Origin: Ciona savignyi
Lineage: Eukaryota > Chordata > Ascidiacea > Phlebobranchia > Cionidae
Assembly: GCA_000149265.1 (NCBI GenBank)
Contig: CH003099.1
Span: 208,764 to 272,763, forward strand
Direction: 5' to 3'
Length of the DNA stretch: 64,000 bases
Part shown: positions 45,408-58,796 of the stretch, piece after piece
Position numbering within the stretch: the first letter of the stretch is position 1
Layout of the letters: every line of letters starts with the position of its first letter
Position numbers and translations under genes: made by a program
The notes under the pieces: model-generated
What the model saw: only the letters and a program-made list of their open reading frames with translations
Databases searched by the model: none
Told to the model about the DNA's origin: nothing

Positions 45408-45815
45408 AGTGCGTAGAGAACTGAATTTAGAAAGTTGACAAATGTATAATAGAGGCAAAGATATAACCCGTAACAGCTTCAAGTCAAGTTAAGTAAAGCC
45501 AGGATTCTAATACGAACTCCTATAAAACAACAAAGCCCAATAAACAAACGGTAGACATAAGATTGTAAAAATCATAATAAAAAAACAAAAATTTTATAAA
45601 AGTGTTATAGAGAACTGAGTTTCTTTCAAATTTAGACAGTTGAAAAATGTACAATAAAAGCAAAGATACCCCGTAACAGCTTCAAGTCAATTTGAATTAA
45701 GTTAATTAAAGCAAGGATTCTAATACGAACTCCTATAAAACAACAAAGCCCAATAAACAAACGGCAGACATAATATTGTAAAAATCCCAATAAAAAACCT
45801 AAAATTTTGATTTCA
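45408..45815 (+). repeat. Tandem duplication of about 190-200 bp
   Basis: Unit 1 (about 45415-45607) and unit 2 (about 45608-45815) share GAACTGA(A/G)TTT, CCCGTAACAGCTTCAAGTCA, AGGATTCTAATACGAACTCC and CCCAATAAACAAACGG. Unit 2 carries a small extra stretch (TTTGAATTAAGTTAATTAAAG). The copies remain similar, so the duplication is fairly recent. Confidence 0.8.
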
Positions 45816-46986
45816 AAGTAATTTTCTGGTTTATAACACATCTAATCGCCGCCGTCTACCAGTTATTTGTTCGCAACAATGGCTTATATTGTGTCATAAT
45901 ACATGTCGCTCTTAATCGTGGTCAATCGTTGGTAACTAAATCTGTAATTAAATTCCCCAGCAATTGCCGTGGTCAATTTGAATCGCTGATTAAAAGACAC
46001 TTCCAGGTACACGAGATTCAGTTTCGAATATCCATTGTTCTATCTTTGTTTCGTCATACTTCTTCCATTGTCCATCCTCTACTTTCGACGGGACGGAGTT
46101 ATGACAAAACAATGCTCGTATTTCACGTCACAATACTGGTTGAAACGTCACAATAGATCGATGAAACGTAATAACCCTGGGACGAAGCATCGAATCGCGC
46201 TCCCCTAGTCTTTATGACGCGCAGGATCCGTTTCTTCTCGAACGCGATAATCGCGAAGGCGCGCGGGGATGTTACTTTAGAAATGGGCGGCGCTTTCCGG
46301 ATCGAGTTTCCATCGGCAACACGACTCGGCTTCTGCAAATTAATCGACCTCTACCGGAAATGTATTCCGCGCGCGCGTTAAGTGCTCCGCCATTGTTTCA
46401 CCGTGTTTATGACGTAAACAACGCGTGGGTCCGGGTGTCACGTGATCTCGAGATACACAAATAACATAAAATCTGATAAAGTCCATCGGCGAACCGAAAA
46501 ACTCTGGAATGCACTTTCGAATCTATTTATGACATCACAGTTTACTTAGCTGCTTCTATAAACGGTAGGGGATATACGACACAATGGAAGAGCTAAAGCG
46601 CTTTAACCGCGATAATCCTTGAAAAAGTTAAGGAATTCGATAAACACCGAACTCCTGCGTCGTTTTATGTGACGACATAATGGAAAAGATGTTTAGATCT
46701 TCAAAACGTAATAATCGTTTGTTTGTTCAGTATAATAGCTCTTATTTGGTCAGCTTTTCTGCGATGTAAACATCTTGAACTATCGCGCGATAACATCTCC
46801 GGCTATTTTCCCACGGATTCTAGAATTCTAGGAGATTGTAACGACACAATATCGCGTTCCAGAATTCCTTGAACGCCTATCGTGATGTAACAAACCCTTA
46901 AACGAAATGGTGGGAAAACAATCCTTTGTTTTCCAAAAATATTTTTTGCATAAATGGTTACATCAACGTTGTGTTATAAGTTTTTT
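45816..46986. other. Intergenic DNA with a GC-rich patch
   Basis: No gene is recognised. 46170-46380 is GC-rich and CpG-rich (GCGATAATCGCGAAGGCGCG, CCGCGCGCGCG), unlike its surroundings, and could be a promoter or regulatory element. Two ACGTCACAAT strings lie at 46129 and 46148. Confidence 0.3.
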
Positions 46987-47095
46987 TACCGAGCCAAGTT
47001 TCGAATCCATTACGGGCTCGTCACTAGGACCGTTATTTTGTATAAGAGTCGGCATATGTATCGGTCGCGTAAACCATTTGGCCACACGACCGTAC
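46987..47095 (-). repeat. SINE-B copy
   Basis: ACCGAGCCAAGTTTCGAATC, GGGCTCGTCACTAGGACCG, ATGTATCGGTCGCG, CCACACGACCGTAC on the plus strand, i.e. a well-preserved minus-strand copy. Confidence 0.75.
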
Positions 47096-47450
47096 AACGT
47101 TGCGTTATAAGGTTCTGTGGGGATATCTGTCCACGCAACACGCAACACGCACCAACTTACGTCAAAGCGGTCCCTACGTCACGCAACGTAAACCTGCATG
47201 TTTATGAGCGAACAATCGCAATTCTTAGGAGAACTTTCGATTTTACGACTGCCCAATGAGCGCGAGATAACGATGCGTGGGTTGCGTGGGTGAGTGTGTG
47301 CAGCTGTTATGGCTGTGTGACGTAACAAGGAATGTTGTTTAAAGGCAATGGTGTTGGAAAGTCAGGATGGACAACTGACCACATGTATTGTTGTTTTATT
47401 AAAGTGTTATAATCCACATAGGAGAAATTCCTAGAAGCCTTTGGAAGTAA

Positions 47451-47566
47451 GGTCGGTGTGGCCGAATTGTTATCGCGACCGAGTACGTATCATTAGGTAA
47501 CCGACTCCTATACAAAGACGATCATAATGACGATCCCATCATTGGTTCGAAACCTTGCTTTTAAAA
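47451..47566 (+). repeat. SINE-B copy, diverged
   Basis: GGTCGGTGTGGCCGAATTG, GCGACCGAGTACGTATC, GACGATCCCATCATTGGTTC then GAAACC and a TTTTAAAAAAA end. Confidence 0.6.
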
Positions 47567-50500
47567 AAAGAAGATGTTGGCAACATTCGGTTGGGATGGG
47601 CAAGTTGCTTTTTTAAACATGGTAGAAAGAAAGTAACCTCGTCTGGTTTTCGAACCTGCTACCATTGGATGAATGAGTAGGTTTTAATGCGATCTAATAT
47701 ACGTAGCAGGACTAGTAAACAAACCAAGCAAACCGCCTTTTAATAGGTTTCGTGGTTCAGAGTAATATCTTGACTTATATACGGTCAGAATACAAAAAAA
47801 CGGGCCTAACGACAAATGTGATCCAGGGAAACCTAGGAAAAAATCGCTGACTAATTCCAGGAATGACATGATTGCCAAACCACATACTAAGTTGCTTCAT
47901 GTGATAATATTGCAAAGATTTTCATTTCGAGTTTTGAGACTTTTTTTAGCTTATTCGGCCATGGCACACTCGATCATAATTATCACAACCTTAAGAGAGA
48001 TTCGATTAAAATGTATCGTTCCGAAACTAATGGAGACCAATCCATTGTTTTCGTGGTTTTGTTGCAATTATGTAGAGCACCGACCTTATCGGTTGAAAAA
48101 TGTTAAAATAGAAATGTTATGGAATTTCCTGGCGCGTGCCGTCGAGTGATTGGCGGATCGTGATCTCCTATTGTGACGTAATACAGCGATGATTGTTACA
48201 TCGTGATCTGACTTTGGCGGTCATGTGCATCGGCCGGTTTTGATTATTACATCATAATTAAGTTCTTTTATATTACGTCACAATACATTCGCCCGCGATT
48301 AAAATCTCTCATTCCTTGGTCCACGTGACCAGATTTCCTGAAGCACATGTCACGCGCCATAATAAGCATTATGACGTCAATATAGGCGTGGAAAGCTGTG
48401 ATTCACTGAACCGGAAGACATTGTTGGTCCCAAACTTCTAAACAAGGGATCAAGCCAAGGTTAATTATTACATTTGTTTACCACGCCAATAATAGACAAG
48501 GAAACCAAACTGTTTAATAATTCAATGGTTTGTTTTTCGCGCCAAATTAAGAGTTTCTCTCCAATTAAAAACAAGTTTTGTATCATTGTATAATTAGAAA
48601 CATTATCTCATTTCCTACTGGTCAGCCTATGTCCATTGTTACATGACACTTACATTGTGACATCATCAATCCATTATTCCGAATCAGCAAAAACAGAAAA
48701 CGTTCTGAGATCGATTGATTTAAAATAAACTTTAATTTGTAATGCCACATACTTAAAATGTAACCAAAACAGACAATATCGTGAATGAATAATTAATGGA
48801 TGATTTTGTTTGCTAAATATATATCCGGCCAATTTGATTTTGTTGCTTAATCACAATAAACAAATATTTAAAGACAGCAACGTTAATTTAACTAGACGCA
48901 AAAATGTTAAAAGGAAAAAACAACATTTGATAACACGCAGGTAGCGCGTGGATCTGTACAATATACATAATAACAGCATCTATCATTCTAACCAAGGGCA
49001 ACCTTGTCAAAATCTTTGCTAACTAATGAATTAAATTACGTAACAATGCACATTATGTGAGAACTTTACGAAGATTAATGATTATTTTAAGTCGTGATTA
49101 CCTATGTTCGGGTTATACTGATATTTCGAAGACTAAAATTTGACAGATTGACTTTTTAACTGTAAAATTGCATAACAACTGTGACGTAACAAAGTGGATT
49201 GATGATGAGTTTAAAGTTTAACTAAAAGCTTTTTACTTGGACCCTACATCCCTTCTATATATGTTATAGCAAGTGTGTATTAAGATCAAACATCGTAAAA
49301 CTATTTGATATAAAAATGTCTCTCGAAGGCAAATATAACAAGGCCAACTGAGAATTAGGATCCTTTGAGTTTTAGTTATTTAATTGTTGTTCTTTGCAAA
49401 AAGAAATATTTTAAAACAAATCGGGCAATTTCGAATAGGAAAAAAATGAATTTTAGTAAAAAATGAGTAGTGAGAAAAGTAACGTGACCCACTTGTGTTT
49501 ATATCAGAGCTGGTATTAGCCGGTCAACGAACCAAACTAATGTAAATAGCAAACATAATTAGATAATATGATTAAAATATCCTGACATCAAAACGTTACA
49601 TTTATTACTGTGGTTATATGTCGTGAATAGAATTTGCAACCAATAGGATAACCGGCGAGTCAATTTTATCTTTTCATCTATAAATAAGTAACCACCGTGA
49701 ATAAAAACGCAAAATACATCAATAAAGATGCCTATAAATAAGTGAATGGGATTTTGAGTTTTATAGACAGAATTGGAACAAATTTAGTTTCTTATTGATC
49801 TTAAATTAAGACGGCAGATTAAGACAACCCACACGTAGAAGAAATATTTGGATAATCCGCAGAATTCATGGTTATTAAAAATTTCTATTTGTCATGTTAG
49901 TCAGCTTATCTAAACGTCCATAAATATTTGCCGAGACCCAGCCATTTTATTATTGGCTATAATTCCGAAATGATATCCGTTCTACGATAGCAATTAATCT
50001 TGAAAAGTAATTTATTACGAAACATGCCCGTAAAAAAATAAAAAAACTGTAAAGTTTATAAGTCAGTAAAACTGGCGGGACTTTGAGTGGGAAATAATTG
50101 CGAAACACTGATAAAAAATGTTAGGAAACACTGCTGAGCGTCAGCACAATATTGACTTAAAAACTTCTTTATTTGGAAGAATGTCGGATGTTTGTTGTCC
50201 GAAGGTCATGAGTTCGAGACATGTTCAAGGTTATTTGGGGAAATGTTTATTGGAAACATTCGACTTAATGATAACTGGTTGGATTAAGGTAGGATTGACG
50301 GGGTGGTGTTTAAGTGTACATGATTTATAAGCCTAAATTTTGACTCACAGAGTTAACATTTTGGTGAAGTGATTTTGAAGTTATAATTCGAGGACTGTTT
50401 TTTTAAGCGCAGCGATTCCGGGACTATATACGGGATAATTACTAAGAGGGATGTAATTTGAGATATCCTCTGGGGGGTGGTAAACTATTTGGGGGCTAGG

Positions 50501-52604
50501 GTGAAATCGGTTTGAATGATTAATCGGTGGTCAATTATTTCTAGGGGCGTTGTAAGGTGGGTCGTAGTGGAAAGGAGGTGCGTCGTAGTTTTTGGCTTCA
50601 CATACACTATTTTGCATCCATGTATAGAGTGTATTTTCTGTTACCGTGGTGTGAAAACAGCACTAAATAAACCGCCGATAAATCTTTCGAATATCGCGTG
50701 CTTTAAGTCGCGTGTTTTGAGCAGAAAACTCTATGACAGCCGCGGCCCATATTTAACATGTTTATGTAAGTTAAAGCTGCATGTAGTGTAGGAAACAAGA
50801 GAGGTGCGAACTACATACGTTGACAATAACGAGTGTGCTTTCATAATGTCCCTTTTAAAGTGTTACGTCCTTGCAAATACAAGTTCAAACACGTGGTTAA
50901 AGTTGGTGTGTAAACACACAAGTTACGTAGTGGTAGAGTGTCGCTTATATGGGGGTACTTTTGTATACAAAAAAGACTTAACACTTTAAAAGCGAACATT
51001 TTAAATGTACACTCATTATTATCAACATAAGTAGTTTGCACCTCTAATATCAAGGCTGTGTACGAAATGATTGATGGAAAAGAGATCATAATTTTGCAAA
51101 TTGCAGCAAATATGAAGTTTGTTTACAAAAGTGATTGAGTGAAAATTGTATTTATATCCAGGGCCTCGTGTGATGATTGACATGACAGAACCGCAACATT
51201 ATAAAGCTCTCGACCGAGGTGATCTGGGTTCTAAAAAATATTTTCCGAATCGGGATATCAAAACAAACCGCGTTCTCGCGTCCATTGTTGCATTGTTACG
51301 CATATAAAACCACGGTTGAGGATAAATAAACACCAACGTAATTAAATAACACAGTTATGCAAACACATCTGCTCCCACACAATAACAGGTCAAAATTACC
51401 CCCAAATAGGATTTGGTTACTTACATCCGATATACCAGACTCATTTAAAACCGTTAAGTAGGGACGGTCCCATCTATCCCATGGGAAATTAAGACATTTG
51501 GTTGCTCGTTTCAAATAAAAGTATTTGATGGGAACGAGCAATATAACTATAATTTGATTAAGTGTTCTATACGATTCATCTTTTATTTTTATATAATTTT
51601 ACGTTTGCTTTTTGCCTTTACCTATATTTATATTCATTTGATACTGGTATTTAAAGACATGTCCTTGGCTGCATTTTCCAGATTATTTTCCATCGATATA
51701 AGTAGTAAAACATCGTATAAAAAAAACAAATGAAAAACTGAACTCAAAAGAATGTCGAAAAGATGCCAAAATTGGAACCAATTCGAGCTACATCTGTCAA
51801 AACACAATGTTAAATGACAGAACTGGTCATAAAGACTGAATATTACGCACGACCTGTTCGTGTTTGACCACTGTGAAAATGCTGTACGTGTTTATTTAAA
51901 TTTGCTGTACGTGTTTTTTTAATTTAATATCTTTTTGACACGACGACCTATGAGTAATAGAAAATACCTGTAAAACAGAAGTTTAGTTACCTCATTTAAT
52001 TAAAATAATTTGTTCGTTTTGGTTGATGCGGTTTTAATAGTTCGCATTTTTGTGCTGGTTTCGATTTCCCTTCTCAAGCACTTGAAACCCATCTGCTTTC
52101 TTCTCTTAGTGTTTTCGACAAAATTTTCGAATTGCCGAATGCACGTTACTTCCCATGGGTTTAATTTCCCACTGTTTGGTGCAGATTAGATTAGCGGTCA
52201 TGGGATCTAAAACTGAATCCGCCGGAGGTTATGCGTGTCCTTGGGTGGGCCGCCGCGCTAATATGATTTTTATGAAGAATATGATCGACAGTTAGGGTGT
52301 GTTTCGCGTCGGCGATAACTCTATTGCTGTTTTAGAATTGTTCACTATTTTTACGTCACAATATGAAGAACAATTTGCTTCTCGCGTGCAAAGCTGTGAT
52401 TGATGGAAACAGTGTTTCCGAATAAATTTCAAAATTTCTTTCTAGTTATATTTGTCCACCAAACGTGTATCATTGTATACAGTTGAAGGTGGCAGAAAAG
52501 ACATTCTGAATAAAGGATCTCGAGACGGTATCACAGCCATAAAAGTTTAATAACAAAGTTAAGTTTACTTTTGTGCGGATCGTTTGTCAAAATTAACGAA
52601 TCCA
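47567..52604. other. Long intergenic stretch, nothing recognised
   Basis: About 5 kb of AT-rich DNA without supported exons, RNA genes or recognisable repeats. Scattered ACGTCA-type motifs occur (48172, 48274, 48372, 49182, 52353). The short frames at 47868-48149 and 50516-50791 match no family that I know. Confidence 0.35.
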
Positions 52605-52960
52605 CTAAAACTTGATTTGGATTCGGCTGCGCCTGTATTTCCTGTTTAAAACTTTTGCACTCAGCGAAAGCGCGAAAACCCCGTAGAAACAACATAATAA
52701 GCCGCGCCCCTGCCCGCTGAGTGACAATGTCGTCTCCTGTCGCGTCGAATCGCGATTTCCAAGCGACGATTGTCGTGAATACCGCGGAACGCTAACTTGC
52801 GTGCAGACGGGGAGAGGAGTTTTCTCGGCAAACTTTTCGCCGCCTCCGACCGCCATTAGTCATTAAGCGTATTCGCCGGAAATTGGATAATTTCCTAAGT
52901 GACGTCACAGGGGAAGCTTAATGTACTGCCGTGACGTCACAAACGCAAAGAAACGCGCCG
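52605..52960 (-). promoter_or_regulatory. GC-rich island, possible minus-strand promoter or first exon
   Basis: GC- and CpG-rich against AT-rich flanks. Two full TGACGTCA sites (52900-52907, 52932-52939) and an ETS-like CCGGAAAT (52876-52883) lie just upstream, in minus sense, of an ATG at 52856. That ATG opens an 83-codon frame starting MAVGGGEKFAEKTPLPVC. The frame has no recognisable domain and no obvious partner exon was found to the left. A promoter with an upstream or coding first exon is a reasonable but unproven reading. Confidence 0.3.
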
Positions 52961-55900
52961 AAACGTAACGCACCGGTAATAATTAGAGACGGAATAATTA
53001 AACAAATATTTTCAATACGGGTAAACAGCACTAAAATAAACACGAAACGTAACTTTGTTAAAACAAACTTTGCCAAGACTAAAACAACAATTAAAAATGT
53101 TGGGAAACACTGCAAAAGTTATCCGCGAGCACTGGTCTAATTTTGTTTTTCGATCTGGCGGGGAATTTCACCCAAAATAAAACGGGGGTTCAAATGGGTT
53201 CCTTTGAGTAAACAGCGAAACTAGGGCAAATTTATTTCACACCGGTTCAACCCGGGCTGTGGTGTGCCAGTGAGAATCGCCGCATCAGTACGCGTGAGTT
53301 TAAATTTTCGAATTTTCTAGTTTCCCTGGCAACGAAGAATTTGAACCGTTGTGCGTCATAAGAGGCATTCGCCGTTCCGATTCGGCGCGCGACGCGTGCG
53401 GAGTTAGTTCTGTGACATCACAGTCAATGATCATGGAAACAGGTGAATAATCACGTGATAAATAATCGCGGTTTCGGGCGAACAACAGGTTCTGGAATGT
53501 GGAACAATTGCAAAATAGCTGTGGAACAATTGCAAAAATAGCAAATTCTTTGAATTTTCATTTTGTGCTATCGATCGCCACACGATTTAGGTCATGACGC
53601 TGATTAGTTATTTTATAACGAAGTGCGAACAAACAAAAACAGTCACCGCTTTACAAGCAAAAACTCGCCATCGTGCATAAGGTATTCCACGATAATCGTG
53701 GACAAACCTTCGACAAAAAATATTTGCAGCAATCGGCACTAGACAGGTTTAATTGAACATATATTATTATAACTTTAATTCGTAATCATAATTTAATTTT
53801 TAATCATAAATTCTCATACTTGTTTCGAGTCGTGTAAGTTGTTCCAAAAATAGATTTTAATTATTTTCTAATCGTCATAAATTTCTACACAAGTCCGTTA
53901 ATATCGAAATTAATTAAAATAGCGACTTGGTGTCATCGGATTTATGGCTTCTCTGTCATCGTATTTAGAGAGAGGAACCCGTTTGACCGTTAATATGTAA
54001 CCTTTATGTAAGTGCGCGATTAAGTTTAAGTCAAGCATATCTCCAAGTTAATTTGTGTACAAAATGTTTAAAATTGATTTTTGTATAGAAAACTTTTCAG
54101 AATGGCGTTTATGCAGGCAAAGATGGCATTTAAACAGACTTATAAAGTTACACAAATTTGAAGACCAAAATTTGGATGAAATTTCCCTCATTCGGCCGGG
54201 GGGTGTTTAGTTACGCTATAATTTGAAAATTACCACGTGTTTGTTACGTAACAATCGGCGTAGACTGATGCTCCGTGATGCAATAAAGGATGAACCCAAG
54301 TTACCCCAGTTTCATATCAACGAATTGCATGAAAAGGCACATATTTGGAAAAACAGCTGTCAAACCGTTAAATATTTGTTGTTAACTAACCTTTTTATTT
54401 AATAATAAATTTGGAAAAACTCTACATATTTTGGCTCACGTCAAATTTGTAAAATATCGATATGTATATATGTAACATGTTAATTAATCTATGATTATGT
54501 GTACATGCGTTTATTATAATGACGAATTATTGCGAATATTTTAAATCTTTGAGCGCATAAATAATGGTTTTTCAAGTTTTGGATGTAAAATTCCAAATGA
54601 ACATTTAATTGACGAATTAAAATTATGAGTTGGTCAAAAGAGTTCAAAAAATGTATTTATTCTTTAATCGGAAACAATTTTGCACCAATTTTACCTTAAT
54701 AAGAACGATTAAAGTGGTCTTGTCCCAGTCTGGCTTCTTAAAATAGTTATGCGGCCAATCGCAGTGAAAATATTAAACAATTATTTGGTCATAATCACTT
54801 CATAATAACAACAATCATAAAACAATGACTTTAAAAGGGCGCGAAAATCGGAAATAATTCAAAATTATTTTGAACTGCCTTTACCTTTCTATTGTTTTGC
54901 TTCAATTAAGGTCGCTTTGTCTCAAAATAAACAGTGGTTATCAGTTCCTAAAAGCTGTTTTGATTTTCCTTTAATTAGTTTGTGTTGTCTGTACCTGCAC
55001 CGGGTCCTTGCAGATCAAATGAAAATTCCACAAATTGTCACAATATACAAATAACCTTTGAAGGTAATAATAGCTGAGGCGGGTGAATATAACACTTTGT
55101 TACGCACAACTCGACACGTAGACATTAATGAAACCTATGTGTTTGGCGTTAAAGAATTTCAAATTTGGGGTAAACACCAACACCCTATACATTCTTTAAG
55201 TTATGAACTGTGCTGAAGGTCAGGGTCAAGAGACCCCAAACAAGAACGGTACCCACCCGGGAGCACATGTTGCACACCTTAAAAGCTTTAAGTAAAACTG
55301 CACTTACTAGTTTTTACAATCTTTCTAAACTGGAAACACTGCAAAATTAACTGTAACTGACTAGGAAGCAAAATATTTAGTGTGACGACACAAACACATT
55401 ATGGTGCCATAATCAGTGCAATGTCCCAAAGCAATAGCATGAAAATCGATCTTTAAAGAACCAATAACATAGTTCGTTTATTAATTTGAAACTTATTAGG
55501 GTATATATTTACTGGTGGTGCGATTGATAAGGTAAAGTTATGAATTAATAAGACATAACAGGACTATAGTAATGTGGCGTAAACGGCGCAGGTTGGATCT
55601 TTACTGTGACTACTTTAGCCTGCTTGTGTCCTTGAGCAATACACTCCGCTGTTTCGATTCACTGGATTCAAAAAGATTCCTCAAAATGTAAAGATATTGA
55701 ATATGCTATACACAATGCAGTGACTTCGGAAATCTGAAGATTAGTCCAACACCTTTGTTTTCTCACCCACCTGGATATATTGGTATACTGAATGTTATAT
55801 TACTAAGTTTTATATGCGTAGAATTATATGCAGTTAATACTCTGAAACTGCGAATATAAACAATTCGTGTCCTACTAATTTTGATTTGTGTACGTGTTTG

Positions 55901-57884
55901 CTGACCCAAGACTTTTAAGTTGTGGCTCTGATGGACAAGCGGCTTGCTTGTTAAAGTTTTTGTGTACAATAATATTCGATTTTCGGAAATGACAACGATG
56001 ATAAATATTCAACATGTTAAGGACTTGTCACAAATGTAGCTGATCTTCTTATTGCAGCAATTCTCCGAGTATCGAAGCAATTAAATAGAACTACGGATTA
56101 TGAATATTATTAGCTATGATCTGCGTCATTGGTACCACACTCCAGGGACCCTATGGATTGTTATTTATGAAGGGTGGTCTTAGATACGGGTATAGCATTC
56201 ATATAAGGTGTACTACTTGTACGGTTGCGGTCGGCTTGACTTGTGTAACACAGATATAGGTTCTGTGACCATTTTTAATACATTATAATAATATTACGCC
56301 TGGATTCCAAACAGAGCATCTAATCCTAGGCCAATATGAAATAAGTTCGTGAGGATTAGGAGACACTAAAAATAGCAAACTGAAACTTGAAAAATAATTT
56401 TAAGTTGGACTCTAAAGAATACCTGTAATAACAGCACGAATTACACCATACATTTAACCAGTGGTATATTAGACATTTATGATATAATTTGAGTCATTTA
56501 CGTATGTGCGTTGTTTTTGTTTCTTAGCTTTTATATGCAGCAAAATATATTGTGCGAAATCAGTTCGTTTATTTGAGCTTTTTTGTGTCCGCAGAGCTAC
56601 CATTACCAAAGAGATAAAATACTGCTTATATTGGGCATATGAATCAAAAAAGGAAAGTCGTTGCAATACAGGTTATTGTGTAATCGCCACACAAATCATG
56701 CAAGAAGATCCGAACTAAACACCTGTGTGGCCATAACCATCGTTCATATGGAAGTCGAATTACTTTGAAAAATATTTTTTTATACATTTAAATGCATTTG
56801 GCGAAATATGTATGATCCTCATGACTTTTAAGTACTTTGCCTGAAAATGATGTAAACATGTTTTACAATGTTGCAGATTCAGTGGGCGCGTTTTGACTAA
56901 CATAATATGCCAATTTCTTGTTTTCAATTGTCATCATTAATTATCTTATATTCTAATGAAGAACCTTCACGTGAAAACGAATTTCGCCAATTCCTTGCGG
57001 GCCACGAATTCCCGCTGCCAACTAAGGCGTCTTGGAGCACACTCTGTGGTATTCGCTCGACTGATAAGCACCCAATTAACAAACACTCGACAGGGCAAAA
57101 GTATCGAGCAGTGGCTTAATTGGTGGACTTTATGGCTTCGGATGAATTCTCGATAACAAGATAGCGGACGCGAGGACATAGTGGTTGCGGTGGGAATTTG
57201 TGAGCACTGATCACGTAAGCAGGATTTCGAAGCTGGGATAAAGGGGGCGGAGTTTGTACAGTTACATGTGGGATGTTTAGCTCAAAGAGTCAACGGGACT
57301 TTCGGAAGAGATTTTATTTATTACTTAGTACTAGAGACTTACATTAATCAAAATTAAATTGATCCTAATTCTCGATCAACTTACTAGTTTAATTAATTTG
57401 ACTCTTTCTGTATATTTGATATTTGATTGCGGTTTCTGTTTCGGGAAACTCCCTCCTACATGTCAAGTGATGTAATAAGTCACTCAAAGTGTTCGATGAC
57501 GTCACACTACAGGTTGTTATCAAGTAAAGATTGAATAAAGGTCATTATGGGTCACTAAGGATGGCCACTTCCACACCAATCCACTGGTAATAGGTCCTCT
57601 TGACATAATTCTTCAGTGTTCCCAGGCAACAAAATCTGTAAGGCCATTAGTGTAAAGTTGAGTTAATTTTTTAACCGGAAACACTGAAAAACGGATTCCA
57701 CAAATTCCACGCTGTTTATGCGATAATCGATCATTCTACGTCACAATGGTAGTGACTCCTAATTAAACTTGAACCACGTGCCTTTTCGGCTAGAATCCAG
57801 AATATTGGACGTGACCAAACACTCGTAGAAACACAACCGCGGCTAACGTTTTTACCCGGATTTTTTGGTTTAAGTGTTTTTAAC
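52961..57884. other. Intergenic DNA, nothing recognised apart from one SINE-A relic
   Basis: AT-rich, without supported genes. About 55603-55735 keeps a SINE-A-like order on the plus strand (TGTGTCCTTGAGCAATACAC, GATTCACTGGATTC). The segment 56950-57160 is somewhat GC-richer with open frames in several phases but no splice signals or domain. Confidence 0.35.
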
Positions 57885-58102
57885 AGGCCAAGCTTCGAGT
57901 CCATTACAACATCTTGACTTGGTATGTTTTTTAATTACATGATGTCAGAATCGGTCGGGCTAACCGCTCGGTCGCATTATCGATTTAAATTGTTTACCAG
58001 CCTAAGGTTCGAATTCATGACTGGCTTGTCCCTAAACCGTTTTTTGAATTGAATCGGTATATGTATCGGTCGCGTGAACCATTCGGCCACACAGCCGTAC
58101 CA
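57885..58102 (-). repeat. Two adjacent SINE-B copies
   Basis: A degraded copy at about 57885-57985 (GCCAAGCTTCGAGTCCATTA ... GGTCGGGCTAACCGCTCGGTCG) and a better one at 57995-58102 (ACCAGCCTAAGGTTCGAATT ... ACCATTCGGCCACACAGCCG), both minus strand. Confidence 0.65.
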
Positions 58103-58214
58103 TAATCGCTTTAAATAGAAATATCGCTGACAATTAAACTCTACATTGCCGTCTAGCGGCGAAAAATAAACAATCGATTAAGAAAATAACCGCTTTACAG
58201 CCAAGACTCTAACC

Positions 58215-58788
58215 CAGGGGTCGGCAACCTACGGCCCGCGGGCCGCATCCGGCCCGCCAAGCAAAATCATCCGGCCCGAGACATCTTACTGAAGTATGAT
58301 AGAATACGGCCCACTGTGTCATCTGCAATCTTAGATTTTAATAAATTTCAACAATCTAATGCGGCAATAATAAAAAATGCGCCTGGCCGTGTCTATTGAG
58401 AATGTGTGCGTGCAGACAAAGAAAATGCTTTGAGAGAAAGCAATAAGTGTGTTTGTTGGCATGCGCATTAGTGAGAGTAGAAGCAATCCAATTGTAATAT
58501 TATGACATTATGACGTAATCACACATAATATGACATATAACATTATGACACAACAGACATCGTTTTTGCGATTTCATATGTGTTTGCATCGTGTTCTTTA
58601 CTAACTAAAGTCCTGTACGATAGATAATACTAGGTAGTAAACATATATTTTTCTAATTGATTTTGCAATCTTGAAATGTTATCAAAACGTAGAAAAGTTG
58701 ATGTGGAGTTGAGAAAATTATTACGGCCCGCCGAGATCATGTTGAGTTTGGTTTTGGCCCGCGACTATGCAAAGGTTGCCGACCCCTG
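58215..58788. mobile_element. Non-autonomous hAT element with intact target duplication
   Basis: 574 bp bounded by CAGGGGTCGGCAACCTACGG and its inverse GTTGCCGACCCCTG, with GGCCCGC blocks inside both ends. The 8 bases CTCTAACC flank it on both sides (58207-58214 and 58789-58796), a perfect target-site duplication. The pattern nnnTAnnn is that described for the Buster branch of the hAT superfamily. No transposase frame, so it depends on an autonomous partner elsewhere. Confidence 0.85.
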
Positions 58789-58796
58789 CTCTAACC

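Noticed and set aside
56907..57179. Overlapping 66-70-codon frames on both strands
   Set aside because: Open in three frames at once, which suggests local base composition; no domain and no flanking splice sites.
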